Source: Calvatia gigantea (Eukaryota > Basidiomycota > Agaricomycetes > Agaricales > Lycoperdaceae). From it: 16,399 nucleotides of DNA. Positions 1 through 8,199 of this stretch are shown here, in pieces. The translations under genes and the position numbers were made by a program. The notes beneath the pieces were generated by a model. That model was not told the DNA's origin, did no database searches, and saw only the letters and a program-made list of their open reading frames with translations. Within the stretch, counting starts at the first letter, position 1; every line of letters begins with the position of its first letter. The stretch covers positions 1 through 16,399 of the forward strand of contig JACAAK010000061.1 in NCBI GenBank assembly GCA_025093985.1. The letters are read 5' to 3'.

Positions 1-571
1 ATTAGCAGAATAGCTCCCAACATATAACAGTTGAGCTTCAGTACAGTGTCACCAGATTTAATTCTTAGACCTCACTGCTTTACATTAGGCTTGAGGCAAG
101 AAACTGGAATCCTTCAGGAACAACAAGTATTTGAACTGCTTTCATATTCCAGCATTAAGTCTATGACATTAGGGATAAAGATTTGTAGCACCACATTTGT
201 GTGCGGCTGACCTATATTGAGAAATCTTATAACGTATGTCCTCAAGTGTAATACTTTTGAGGCAATCGTTAAAGGTCACCGCCTTTGCAATAAGTCATGA
301 AGAGCTGTATTAGTTCACCCAATCTCATTGTTGTACACAAACTTGTGATTATAAGCAAGGAGATGTATGGTTGTTGAGCATTATGCCTACTAGACTATAT
401 CGTTTGACATCATTGAACAGAACTTTCCATGATTATGCCTTCTCTACTTGTCTTTCATGACTTGTTGAGATGTTGCATTTATTTCATCACCATTCTGGAT
501 TATTTCACTAGGGAAATTGCATCAGTACCTTTATCCAGAATTTTTTATATAAATATCCTCATCCTTGAGCA
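1..571. other. AT-rich gene-free flank
   Basis: I see no supportable gene, RNA or repeat here. Stop codons are frequent in all frames, and the only open stretch above 60 codons (from 429) runs straight into the terminal repeat of the adjacent Tc1 element. The base composition is AT-rich like the other spacers. It may be heavily decayed transposon DNA, but I could not recognise a family. Confidence 0.6.
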
Positions 572-573
572 TA

Positions 574-783
574 CAGTAAGGGACAAAACCCTTCCAATGA
601 TTTTGACTTTTTCATGAAATCTCAAATAACTCAGCAACCACTAAGCCAATTCATTTCAAATTTTAAATGAAGGTAGTCATGCTTCTTATCTACAAATGTG
701 TTTAAGCATTTAATATTATACTTTGTTTCTATGGAGATATGAATTATTGAATATTATGAGTGCATTGGAAGGGTTTTGTCCCT
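574..783 (+). repeat. Left terminal inverted arm of Tc1 element 1
   Basis: The arm is 210 bp. The outer copy of a 21-bp motif (AGGGACAAAACCC then TTCCAATG) is at 579-599 and an exact inverted copy sits at the inner edge, 763-783. The outer copy is preceded by CAGTA at the cleavage end and the inner copy is not. The arm matches the right arm perfectly over its outer 67 bp and loosely over the middle. Confidence 0.9.
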
Positions 784-861
784 CATCTTCTCCAGGCACA
801 TAACTCTGTTTACTGCTCTCAAACAAATTCAAATAAAATCATATGATGAGAATAGATTGTG

Positions 862-867
862 TATAAA
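862..867 (+). promoter_or_regulatory. TATA box of transposase 1
   Basis: TATAAA lies 61 bp before the transposase ATG. Element 2 has TATAAA 62 bp before its equivalent ATG, and the 40 bp upstream of both boxes are visibly conserved. The conservation between diverged subfamilies supports a core promoter, which is inferred and not tested. Confidence 0.55.
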
Positions 868-922
868 GATGAAAGCTTACTTCTCCAGGCCAAAGTAACC
901 CAATAACTTATCTTCTGTTGAC

Positions 923-1939
923 ATGAAACCTCTCTCTTCTTCTCAGATTGATCATATCCTCTTTCTCCTTGACAAAGGACATACTGCTACCCAAATTGCT
1001 TCCACTACTGGTTATTCCCTCAGTACTATCTCTAGAGTTCGCTCTAAACATAGGCCAACAATTTCCAAATCCACTGGTGGCCATCCAAGCAAGCTTTCCC
1101 CCTCTGATACCAAATATGCCATTCGACTTCTCACCTCTTGTAAGGCAGATAATGCCTCTCAGGTCACAAAGGCCCTCCAAAATGTTACCAACCAACCTGT
1201 TTCATCCAAAACAATTCAAAGGACACTCAAAAGGGCAGGGATGAAGGCTGTAGTGAAGAGAAAACGGCCTTTACTCACTAGGGTTCACAAGCAGAAGAGG
1301 CTGGTGTTTGCAAAAACATATGCAAACTGGACTGTGGAGGACTGGAAGCAGGTAGTTTGGACAGATGAGACTAAAATCAATCAGATGGGGTCAGATGGAA
1401 GGCATTGGGTGTGGAAAACAGCAGGAGAGGGGCTTAGTGACAGGCTGGTGAATGGAACTGTCAAGTTTGGAGGAGGTTCTTGCATGATATGGGGGTGCAT
1501 GCTATGGCAGGGGCCTGGCCATATACACCACATTGAAGGTACCATGGATGGTGACCTTTATGTTTGCATTTTGGATGACAAACTTTACCAAAGTCTCAAG
1601 AAATACAGGAAGAAGAAGTGGCAAGTCCTTTTCCAACAGGACAATGACCCCAAACACACAAGCAAAAAAGCAAAAATGTGGCTTGAAAACAGTGGTTTAA
1701 AGGTTATGGAGTGGCCACCACAGTCCCCAGACCTTAATCCCATTGAACAGCTCTGGACTTATGTCAAAAACAGGCTAGAAGAGTATAAAAACTACCCTTC
1801 CAGCATAACTGAACTCAGAGAAAGGGTGGATATAGAATGGGGCAAAATTCCTGCATCAGTGTGTCAGAATTTGATAGAGAGTATGCCTAGGAGGGTTCAG
1901 GCTGTTTTACAGGCCAAAGGGGGCTATACAAAGTACTAG
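923..1939 (+). CDS. Tc1-family transposase (DD34E), element 1
   Basis: This 338-aa protein would bind the element's terminal arms, excise the transposon and insert it at TA. The N-terminus carries a paired-type DNA-binding domain: a first helix-turn-helix at about residues 8-45 (ending SKHR), a linker with GGHPSK where many relatives have a GRPR-like AT-hook, and a second helix-turn-helix at about 60-105. The catalytic RNase H-like domain follows, with D148 in WTDE, D240 in QQDNDPKH and E275 in SPDLNPIE. The D240-E275 spacing gives 34 intervening residues, the Tc1 class. The basic KRKR at about 112-115 could aid nuclear import. The length is typical of the family, there are no introns and there is no lesion. 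The ATG chosen aligns exactly with that of element 2. The linker histidine (His for Arg) is a possible weakening of minor-groove binding. Activity is unproven. Confidence 0.95.
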   Translation: MKPLSSSQIDHILFLLDKGHTATQIASTTGYSLSTISRVRSKHRPTISKSTGGHPSKLSPSDTKYAIRLLTSCKADNASQVTKALQNVTNQPVSSKTIQRTLKRAGMKAVVKRKRPLLTRVHKQKRLVFAKTYANWTVEDWKQVVWTDETKINQMGSDGRHWVWKTAGEGLSDRLVNGTVKFGGGSCMIWGCMLWQGPGHIHHIEGTMDGDLYVCILDDKLYQSLKKYRKKKWQVLFQQDNDPKHTSKKAKMWLENSGLKVMEWPPQSPDLNPIEQLWTYVKNRLEEYKNYPSSITELRERVDIEWGKIPASVCQNLIESMPRRVQAVLQAKGGYTKY

Positions 1940-1967
1940 AGAACTGATTTTGTGTAGTTTCAGACAG

Positions 1968-2178
1968 AGGGACAAAACCCTTCCAATGGACTTATAATGT
2001 TGATTAATTCATATCACCACAGGAACTTAATATTACATAATGCTGTTTATACCTATTTGTAGATAAGATACAAGACTACCTACATTTAAATTCTGAAGTG
2101 GATACCTTTACTGGTTGCTGAGTTATTTGAGATTTCATGAAAAAGTCAAAATCATTGGAAGGGTTTTGTCCCTTACTG
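1968..2178 (-). repeat. Right terminal inverted arm of Tc1 element 1
   Basis: The arm is 211 bp. The inner 21-bp motif is at 1968-1988 and the outer copy, inverted, at 2153-2173. All four motif copies of element 1 are identical, whereas the arm interior differs from the left arm at many positions. Confidence 0.9.
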
Positions 2179-2180
2179 TA

Positions 2181-2651
2181 ATACTCGGACTTGATGGAAT
2201 TGCTAGTCGCTTATCACGATGCTTCTCTATGACTTCTCATCTCATGATAATAGCTGTCCTCCTTCGAAAGAAGTTTTGAGGCTCTAAGATTCATTTGAAA
2301 AACCTCTACAGTATAGCAGGCAATGGCCAATGCCACAACTGATTATGGAGGAGAGTTTGTCTAAATGAGAGCAATAGCAAATATTCATGGCATGAATAAC
2401 CCACTTAAACCTCCTACTCCCAATGCTTTTGCAATGGTTGATGTAGAGTGACTGATCTGCACTACACTTTGAGAGCCTAAAAGCTTTATGGCAACAGGGA
2501 AGTCTTACCCGTCTCAGTGATAGTTTAGCGTTGACTAGAGCATAACATGCCAGTCCAAGTATTTATAGTGGAAGACACTTAATTGTGTAAATCAAGGGAT
2601 AAACCATTAATTTGGTCCTGTACTGTGTGTTTGGCCTCACGGCACATCAGT
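2181..2651. other. Spacer between the two Tc1 elements
   Basis: No open frame, RNA or recognisable repeat is visible in these roughly 470 bp. It is AT-rich, like the other spacers of the window. Confidence 0.6.
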
Positions 2652-2653
2652 TA

Positions 2654-2863
2654 CAGTAAGGGACAAAACCGTTCCAATGTTTTGAACTTTTCAGAAGATC
2701 AGCTCATAACTCAAGGACTACTGTGGCTGTGCACTTCCTAATTTAATTGTAGATAGTCCAGTATCTTATCTAATCATATGCAAAGTATGATTATGTAATC
2801 CTTTGTTTTGGGGGAGTTATTAATTAATTAATATTTTAAGTACATTGGAACAGTTTTGTCCCT
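2654..2863 (+). repeat. Left terminal inverted arm of Tc1 element 2
   Basis: The arm is 210 bp. The outer motif is at 2659-2679, and the inward-facing inverted copy at 2843-2863 has one mismatch. The arm contains an AT-rich TTAATTAATTAA run near its inner end. It matches the right arm at 206 of 210 positions. Confidence 0.92.
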
Positions 2864-2941
2864 CTCAAATTCTGAGCACATGACTTCGTTTATTGCAATC
2901 AAATAAATACAAATAAAATCATGTGACCATGTAGGGTGATG

Positions 2942-2947
2942 TATAAA
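2942..2947 (+). promoter_or_regulatory. TATA box of transposase 2
   Basis: TATAAA lies 62 bp before the ATG at 3004, the same place as in element 1. The in-frame ATG at 2947 overlaps the last base of this box, so it would lie upstream of any transcription start driven from it. This argues for 3004 as the real start codon. Confidence 0.55.
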
Positions 2948-3003
2948 TGGATGTGCTTATTCTCAGGTGCAAATTAACTCCCCCACTATACCTTTACAAC
3001 TAT

Positions 3004-4020
3004 ATGCGCTCTCTTTCCTCTACTCAGACCAATAGAGTCCTCTCTTACCTGGACCAAGGGAAATCTGCTCATCATATTGCTTCTATTACTGGTCTGGGAG
3101 TCAGTACTATTTCTAGGATTCGCTCCAAACATAGATCAACACTTTCCAAATCTGTTGGTGGCCGCCCATCTAAACTTTCTCCCTCTGATATCCACTATTC
3201 TGTTCGCCTCATCACCTCTCGCAAGGCTGACAATGCCTCCCAAGTCACCAAATCACTTCAAAATGTTATTGCCCAGCCTGTATCCACCAAAACAGTGCGC
3301 AGGGCACTCAGAGGAGCTGGAATGAAGGCTGTAGTCAAGCGGAAACGACCTAAACTTACTGCTGTCCATAGGAGGAAAAGGTTGGAGTGGGCAGAAGCAC
3401 ATGTTAACTGGACCCTGGAGGACTGGAAGAGGGTTATTTGGACAGATGAGTCCAAAATCAATTGGTTTGGATCAGATGGAAGGGTTTGGGTATGGAAAAA
3501 GGCAGGAGAGGGGCTGAATGATAGATTGGTTGAGGGAACAGTCAAGTTTGGTGGAGGAAATGTGATGATCTGGGGTTGTATGCTGTGGGATGGAGTGGGG
3601 TTTGCCACTAAAATTGAAGGGAAGATGGATGCTGACCTTTATGTTCAAATTTTGGGGGATGAACTAAAGAGGAGCATCAGGTGGTATGGGAAGAATGAGG
3701 AGGATATGGTCTTCCAACAGGACAATGACCCCAAACACAAGAGCAAAAAGGCTACAAACTGGCTAGATGAGTCTGAATTGGAGGTTATGGTATGGCCCCC
3801 ACAGTCTCCAGACCTTAATCCCATTGAACATCTCTGGACTCACCTCAAGAATAAGCTGGGAGAGTATGATACTCCTCCTGATAGCATGAATACCCTATGG
3901 GAGAGGATACAAAAGGAGTGGGATGACATAGAACCAGAAGTGTGTCAGAATCTGATAGAGAGTATGCCTAGGAGGGTCCAGGCAGTTTTACAGGCCAAGG
4001 GAGCTTATACCAGGTACTAG
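3004..4020 (+). CDS. Tc1-family transposase (DD34E), element 2
   Basis: This 338-aa cut-and-paste transposase aligns with that of element 1 over its whole length without a gap (224 identical residues by hand count). The first helix-turn-helix is at about residues 8-45. The linker GGRPSK keeps the AT-hook-like GRP, and the second helix-turn-helix is at about 60-105. The catalytic residues are D148 (WTDE), D240 (QQDNDPKH) and E275 (SPDLNPIE). The most conserved block is the C-terminus, MPRRVQAVLQAKG. The frame stays open 19 codons upstream to an ATG at 2947. I start at 3004 because that Met aligns with the Met of element 1 and the upstream ATG overlaps a TATA box. No stop or frameshift is present. 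With nearly identical terminal arms, this copy is the better candidate for activity, which is inference. Confidence 0.95.
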   Translation: MRSLSSTQTNRVLSYLDQGKSAHHIASITGLGVSTISRIRSKHRSTLSKSVGGRPSKLSPSDIHYSVRLITSRKADNASQVTKSLQNVIAQPVSTKTVRRALRGAGMKAVVKRKRPKLTAVHRRKRLEWAEAHVNWTLEDWKRVIWTDESKINWFGSDGRVWVWKKAGEGLNDRLVEGTVKFGGGNVMIWGCMLWDGVGFATKIEGKMDADLYVQILGDELKRSIRWYGKNEEDMVFQQDNDPKHKSKKATNWLDESELEVMVWPPQSPDLNPIEHLWTHLKNKLGEYDTPPDSMNTLWERIQKEWDDIEPEVCQNLIESMPRRVQAVLQAKGAYTRY

Positions 4021-4048
4021 AATACCCATTTTGTATATAAATTTCAAG

Positions 4049-4258
4049 AGGGACAAAACTGTTCCAATGCACTTAAAATATTAATTAATTAATAACTCCC
4101 CTAAAACAAAGGATTACATAATCATACTTTGCATATGATTAGATAAGATACTGGACTATCTACAATTAAATTAGGAAGTGCACAGCCACAGTAGTCCTTG
4201 AGATATGAGCTGATCTTCTGAGAAGTTCAAAACATTGGAACGGTTTTGTCCCTTACTG
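4049..4258 (-). repeat. Right terminal inverted arm of Tc1 element 2
   Basis: The arm is 210 bp. The inner motif is at 4049-4069 and the inverted outer motif at 4233-4253. There are 4 mismatches to the left arm. The transposase stop codon lies only 28 bp before the inner motif, so the mature 3' end of the mRNA probably falls inside the arm. Confidence 0.92.
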
Positions 4259-4260
4259 TA

Positions 4261-5739
4261 ACATGATGACTGCCCAAACATGATTGCTTATTCGAGATGT
4301 AACATACCTCGATCATTTGATTAATGAGAACTTTCAAGTTCAAGTGGCACACAGAAAGGCTTAACGTTCTATGAACAATCCACATTTGGATGCCTTATTC
4401 AATAAGGGAATATACCCTTAAAAAGTCATGATTCAGCAACTGGATAGCAGTAAACCAGTTCATTTGCAAAGAAGAGAGCAAAACCTGCATGAAGCAAGAA
4501 ATAGCAACTTCTTTATCTGCCATCTTTTGATGTTGCAGGATATATTCCATTTAATTCCACGATCACCTCCTGATTCCTTTCCATTTTCATTCGAGAAATC
4601 TCCACCCACCATATCCTATGCCTTACGCTGATATAATTGCCAATTTGATGCATAATATGCACATTCTTTATGGAATATCTACTGCTTTTGACACACCACA
4701 CTTCTGTGTCGCCACTTATGTGGAATGACCATTGTGGAGGAGTTGAATAAAATGCTGGTTAATAACGCATTGCACAATTGAATTTGACTAGAAAAGACCA
4801 CACTGTTCATTACGTAGGTCACCTATAGGTAGACTATAAGGGATTAGGCATTCAATTTCAAGAAGAACTCATTTGGACTCACCGACTAGAGTTGGACAAG
4901 CATAAGACTTGCTACACATTCATGCTAGTGTCTACCAGAAAAGCACAACAGCTCAGATATATCATCCTAAAAATATGTGATGGTTATACCTCCATATGAG
5001 CTTTCGCCTCACATAGCTTAACAAACTTGTGAGAAAATTCTTTTATTTCTGGAATTGCATTGATAATGATCCGCCATTAACAATGTGTGTTGACATTTAA
5101 ATCAAAATACTCATCGCTGAGGGAGAAGTACAGTAAAAACTAGTTCTTAATTGCTGGTGAATAACTGCATATGATTAAAGCTTTAAAAAGGCTGCACTTC
5201 GCTGGTCCATCTTAATTGATGTGCACTGTGGTGGTTCGTAACATGATAAACACTCTCTAAGCCCTAAAAAGCAATATGATTGAGTAACATGTATTAGGAA
5301 ACTTAACATGCTGAAAAGCATGGAGGAGAACAACAGATATAGTATTCTTATCCCAAATCCAATGACCGCCTTATCCTATGCTTAACAGCAAAGGAAATTC
5401 ATTAAGTTAAAGGCATTGCTTTTGTGATTCAATTCTCCAGTTATCCATGCATGTGAGAAATGCTTAGCATTGATGACAAAAATGCTTTTGCAGACTGGAT
5501 GAGAAGATATACTGGAATAATCTGATGGGCTTCGGCTTACCAGATAAGAAGAGAGTTTGAATGACACCAGATGAGCACTATACGTGTTATGTGGAAGGAA
5601 TCTTCAATCCTTGATTGAGCTGGATTTAATCTGCCTTCATGCAATTATGCTGAATTTTATCCACATTTTCCAACTACTTCATCAACCTTGCTTTGGCAAT
5701 AAAGTCTAACGGCCTTGCAACTAGCTGGCTCGAGTGACT
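4261..5739. other. Gene-free AT-rich region
   Basis: There are about 1.5 kb with only short chance open frames, all under 70 codons, and none shows a motif I recognise. No terminal repeats or RNA genes are seen. The last 100 bp (from about 5640) may hold two very worn units of the downstream minisatellite. Decayed transposon sequence is possible but not shown. Confidence 0.55.
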
Positions 5740-6480
5740 ACCACAACATGATACCAATTCCTATGTCATCACAATTTCTCCTCTTCAGAGTCAATGGGAA
5801 AATATAAGGGACATGATAATCCTTTCCACCTTCATATGAAGATGCTTGGATAAAAACATTAGGTTTAGAAATATTCCTTTCCACCACAGTCACTGGAAAA
5901 ATATATTCATAGGACTTTCAATTGTTCCTATCGCCTCTTACAAGTCACTGATAAAACAAATGGGGAGTTATCCCCACCAACGTCTCAAGACAAACATCTT
6001 AGGCAAAAATAACATTAGGAAATTATTCCTTCCTCCTCTAATGAGTTATAGGAGAAAATATTATAAGGTTTACGCTTTTACCTTTCCACCTCTTATGAGT
6101 TGTTGGATAAAACAAATCAGGAACATATTCCTTCATACTTGATCAAGAGTCAACTGTAAAAATATGGCAGGAACTTATTCCTTTTGTAAGATAAAAATAA
6201 GATAGGGTCTAATGATCCTTTCTCTCTTTCACAAGATTGAGGAAAAGTTTCATAGGTTTTGAATGTAACCTTCCGCCTCTTGGTGAGTCTACAGTAAAAC
6301 ATCTACATGGAATTTATCCATCCGCCTCGAATCAAGAGTCTGGAAAAATATATAAGGTCAATTTCAAGATCCTTCCACCTCTTTGGAGTTGTATGGAAAA
6401 ACAAATAAAGGACTTAATCATTCCTCCCTCCTTTTCAGAGTTGATGGGAAATAACAAAAAGTGTGTATGCATTCCTTGGG
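5740..6480 (+). repeat. Degenerate ~50-bp tandem repeat (minisatellite)
   Basis: About 14 worn copies of one unit follow each other. The recognisable core is TTCCTTCCACCTCTT, then a GAGT-like block, then TGGATA or TGGA, then AAAA with AT-rich sequence, then AGG and 8-14 variable bases. The CCTCTT-like anchors fall near 5780, 5829, 5884, 5934, 5981, 6035, 6089, 6136, 6184, 6223, 6276, 6325, 6378 and 6430, so the spacing is 40-55 bp. Spacings are not multiples of three and the same block is read in different frames (PPL in one, IAS in another), so this is not a repeated protein domain. No known satellite family is recognised. Confidence 0.7.
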
Positions 6481-7039
6481 ACTGTATCTTTAATCCGCAT
6501 TGGCCGAAATGCCTTTTGCTTGGAGGAAAATTGCATAAGACCACTTCCATTTGCGAATCCATTAATTTAGGATTTGTTCAAGTCAAATCAGAACAAGGCT
6601 TGTAGTATGATTGCTCTGCTGGCTCATAGGACTGCCGCAGTTGATTGATCTACATAACTGCAAAGTGATGGCCTTGGTTACACTGGCTTATTATTGCCGC
6701 TTTCTTGATCTCACAATAATTGCATGCTGGATTAAGCGACCAGTGATTTATCACTTAGGATTTCACATCAGCAAAATGGTTTTTGTATTTTGCACCTACA
6801 CAGAAAAACAGATCTGTTAAACACTTCAAAAGAATTGCTGTTTACAATTTCTAGAGAAGCTTTTTTAAGCTTTCCTACTCCTACTCTTAGACGAAAGTCG
6901 CAGCGAGTTAGTCACAGGAGTTTAGTTGAGTTAAAGGACATTTGATAGCTCAAAGCAATTGTCGTTGCGTCCTTTATGGCCATCATAGCAAATGCTAGCA
7001 TCAATTCCTCTCCACTACAGGAATTCTTTTCCAACTTTC
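6481..7039. other. Gene-free region
   Basis: Nothing recognisable is seen beyond two short chance open frames. It may be more of the decayed internal region of copia element A, whose identifiable 3' end begins just downstream, but I could not align it. Confidence 0.5.
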
Positions 7040-7192
7040 AAAGTCTGGTTAATTCCGCATGATCGTTGATGACTCCGACATTTGATGTTCGGCTTTGCCA
7101 CTCTTTTGTTGAAGATTCCAATGTCTAAAGCTTGGTTTCAATACCACTAGATTATTGAAGTGTTAATCTTCCCCCCTTCAAGTGAGGAGGAG
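7040..7192 (+). pseudogene. Decayed pol 3' end and polypurine tract of copia element A
   Basis: Bases from about 7110 to 7192 align with the very end of the element C pol gene and its polypurine tract, but on the opposite strand. The aligned coding end is broken by stop codons and small indels. The last stretch (AGTGAGGAGGAG, 7181-7192) is the polypurine tract that primes plus-strand DNA synthesis; it is identical to that of C and directly abuts the LTR. From 7040 to 7110 the match is weak and the left edge is a guess. All six CpG sites present in C's last 17 codons are gone here. Confidence 0.6.
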
Positions 7193-7694
7193 TGTTGAAT
7201 CTCGCTCTGTACCACTACGTTGGTTCAGTCTATTTATAGCTGAAACGGGGTTCAAGTATTTCACCTTCAGAGGGTTGATAATAATGGACCATCACAGACT
7301 ATGTATGCAGTAGTTGTACTACCCTTCTGGTAGTTGGTTATATACTCCACATGGAACCTTCTAGTACATGCATCATACACAGTATGCTCCAATTATGCTA
7401 CTGGTAGTTAGACCTCACCCGTATAAGGGTTTGGAGTGCACAGACCAGGGATATTAGTATATATACCCTTATGTAGCATTATGATATGTACGCCTTTTAG
7501 GTAGGCCTTCGGGCTAAGACACTATGTCTTCATTCCTCTATGCTAGCTTCTCTAAGCATCGCTTCCCTTCTCCTCAAGACTCTCTGAGTATGCTGGTATA
7601 AGCAGGACTATGTCCGCTACCATGCATCTCTCCTACTGGACCATCTCCCAGATGAATACAACTACCCTCCACTGCTGACACCTATATTGTAACA
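7193..7694 (+). repeat. 3' LTR of copia element A (old)
   Basis: It begins TGTTGAATCTCG immediately after a polypurine tract and is clearly related to the 411-bp LTR of element C. The first 60 bp are the most alike, and two internal blocks match well (TATGCTACTGG near 7395 and GCACAGACCAGG near 7438). It is about 90 bp longer than the C LTR, partly through an internal near-duplication of a TGCAGTAG...CTGGTAGTT block. The right end is ambiguous: TGTAACA at 7688-7694 could end this LTR (giving TGTT...AACA, as in C) or begin LTR-B in inverse orientation. If it is the latter, LTR-A is cut by element B. Confidence 0.7.
7231..7239 (+). promoter_or_regulatory. TATA box in LTR-A
   Basis: TATTTATAG lies 38 bp into the LTR, at the same offset and in the same sequence context as in element C. 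It is framed by the short inverted repeat TTCAG / CTGAA. Confidence 0.45.
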
Positions 7695-7763
7695 AGTGGC
7701 AGGGATCTAGAGTGAGATAATACACTCAGAATCATAGAACGAGACTATAAATATATTAAGAAA
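7688..7763 (-). repeat. Left fragment of copia LTR-B
   Basis: This is the distal part of the element B 3' LTR, separated from its other part (14586-14799) by insertion of element C. The link is shown by the AGAAA target duplication and by two 20-bp modules that occur in both fragments: CTAGAGTGAGATAATACACT at 7707-7726 and 14589-14608, and a second module at 7727-7746 and 14661-14680. The outer edge lies between 7688 and 7697 and cannot be fixed from this window, because the start of element B is outside it. Confidence 0.6.
7759..7763. repeat. Left target-site duplication of element C
   Basis: AGAAA directly precedes the LTR and is repeated at 14581-14585 directly after the other LTR. Five base pairs is the usual length for Ty1/copia integrases. 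Confidence 0.9.
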
Positions 7764-8174
7764 TGTTAAGACGAGTACACCACGGTAGCTCTACGCTAGT
7801 GGCGGAGGGGAGTCGTACTCACTGGGTTTGTTGAGGTATTGGTTATAGACCGTAGCTAGTGGATATCTTAGTGGAATGATGGGCAGAAGAGTAGACTGGA
7901 TTGTCTAAAGAATGTACGCATACTACATAGGTCTTATATATCTAATGTCTCTGGTCTGTGCGCCATTCTACCTAATACAGGTGAGGTCTTATCTGCCAGT
8001 AGCATATACAGAGCATACTGCGTACATTGTTCTACGTTAATAGACCATGACCAGCAACCTAGAGTGCGGTCTAGTACATTGTCCGTTATCTCTCTTCAAG
8101 AGTGAAGTACTCAAGAACCCGTTTCAGCTATAAATAGACTGAACCAACATAGTGGTACGGATCGAGATTCAACA
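7764..8174 (-). repeat. 3' LTR of element C
   Basis: The LTR is 411 bp, begins TGTTGAATC and ends CTTAACA in element direction (TGTT...AACA). It matches the 5' LTR at 410 of 411 positions by direct comparison; the one difference is A here versus G there in the block GTGCGCCRTTCTACC. It carries the same TATTTATAG box (complement at 8128-8136). Confidence 0.97.
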
Positions 8175-8186
8175 CTCCTCCTCACT
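8175..8186 (-). promoter_or_regulatory. Polypurine tract of element C
   Basis: AGTGAGGAGGAG in element direction directly abuts the 3' LTR and lies 13 bp past the Gag-Pol stop codon. It is the expected RNase H-resistant primer for plus-strand DNA synthesis. The same 12 bases abut the LTR of element A. Confidence 0.8.
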
Positions 8187-8199
8187 TGAAGGAGGGAGA

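Larger units (their letters stand above)
574..2178 (+). mobile_element. Tc1/mariner DNA transposon, element 1 (complete)
   Basis: This is a complete cut-and-paste transposon of 1605 bp. It starts and ends with the same inverted terminus (CAGTAAGGGACAAAACCC) and is flanked by TA dinucleotides at 572-573 and 2179-2180, the target duplication of the Tc1/mariner superfamily. It holds two arms of about 210 bp and one transposase gene. The arms are identical over the outermost 67 bp but have diverged in their middle, so this copy is older than element 2. The transposase frame is uninterrupted. It lies 475 bp upstream of a second element of exactly the same length and orientation. Confidence 0.95.
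2654..4258 (+). mobile_element. Tc1/mariner DNA transposon, element 2 (complete)
   Basis: This is a second complete transposon, again 1605 bp, with TA duplications at 2652-2653 and 4259-4260 and termini starting CAGTAAGGGACAAAACCG. Its two 210-bp arms differ at only 4 positions, three of them transitions, which points to a more recent insertion than element 1. It has the same layout as element 1: arm, short promoter region with TATAAA, 338-aa transposase, short 3' spacer, arm. The protein is 66% identical to that of element 1, so it is a sister subfamily and not a duplicate. Confidence 0.95.

Noticed and set aside
429..617. 62-codon frame near the left edge
   Set aside because: It runs across the TA junction into the Tc1 terminal arm and has no recognisable motif.
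2947..3003. Upstream in-frame ATG adding 19 residues to transposase 2
   Set aside because: It overlaps the TATA box and has no counterpart in element 1, whose Met aligns with 3004.
574..4258. The two Tc1 elements acting as one composite transposon
   Set aside because: Each has its own TA duplications and termini of different subfamilies, and the 475-bp spacer shows no gene or shared ends.
5740..6480. Possible CRISPR array because of regular repeat spacing
   Set aside because: The repeats are highly degenerate, units are contiguous without conserved repeat/unique spacer alternation, no cas genes are present and the context is eukaryotic.
5846..6605. Two small plus-strand frames (98 and 122 codons) with PPL-like repeats
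   Set aside because: They sit inside the degenerate minisatellite. Unit lengths are not multiples of three and the shared block appears in different frames, so the apparent peptide repeat is a by-product.
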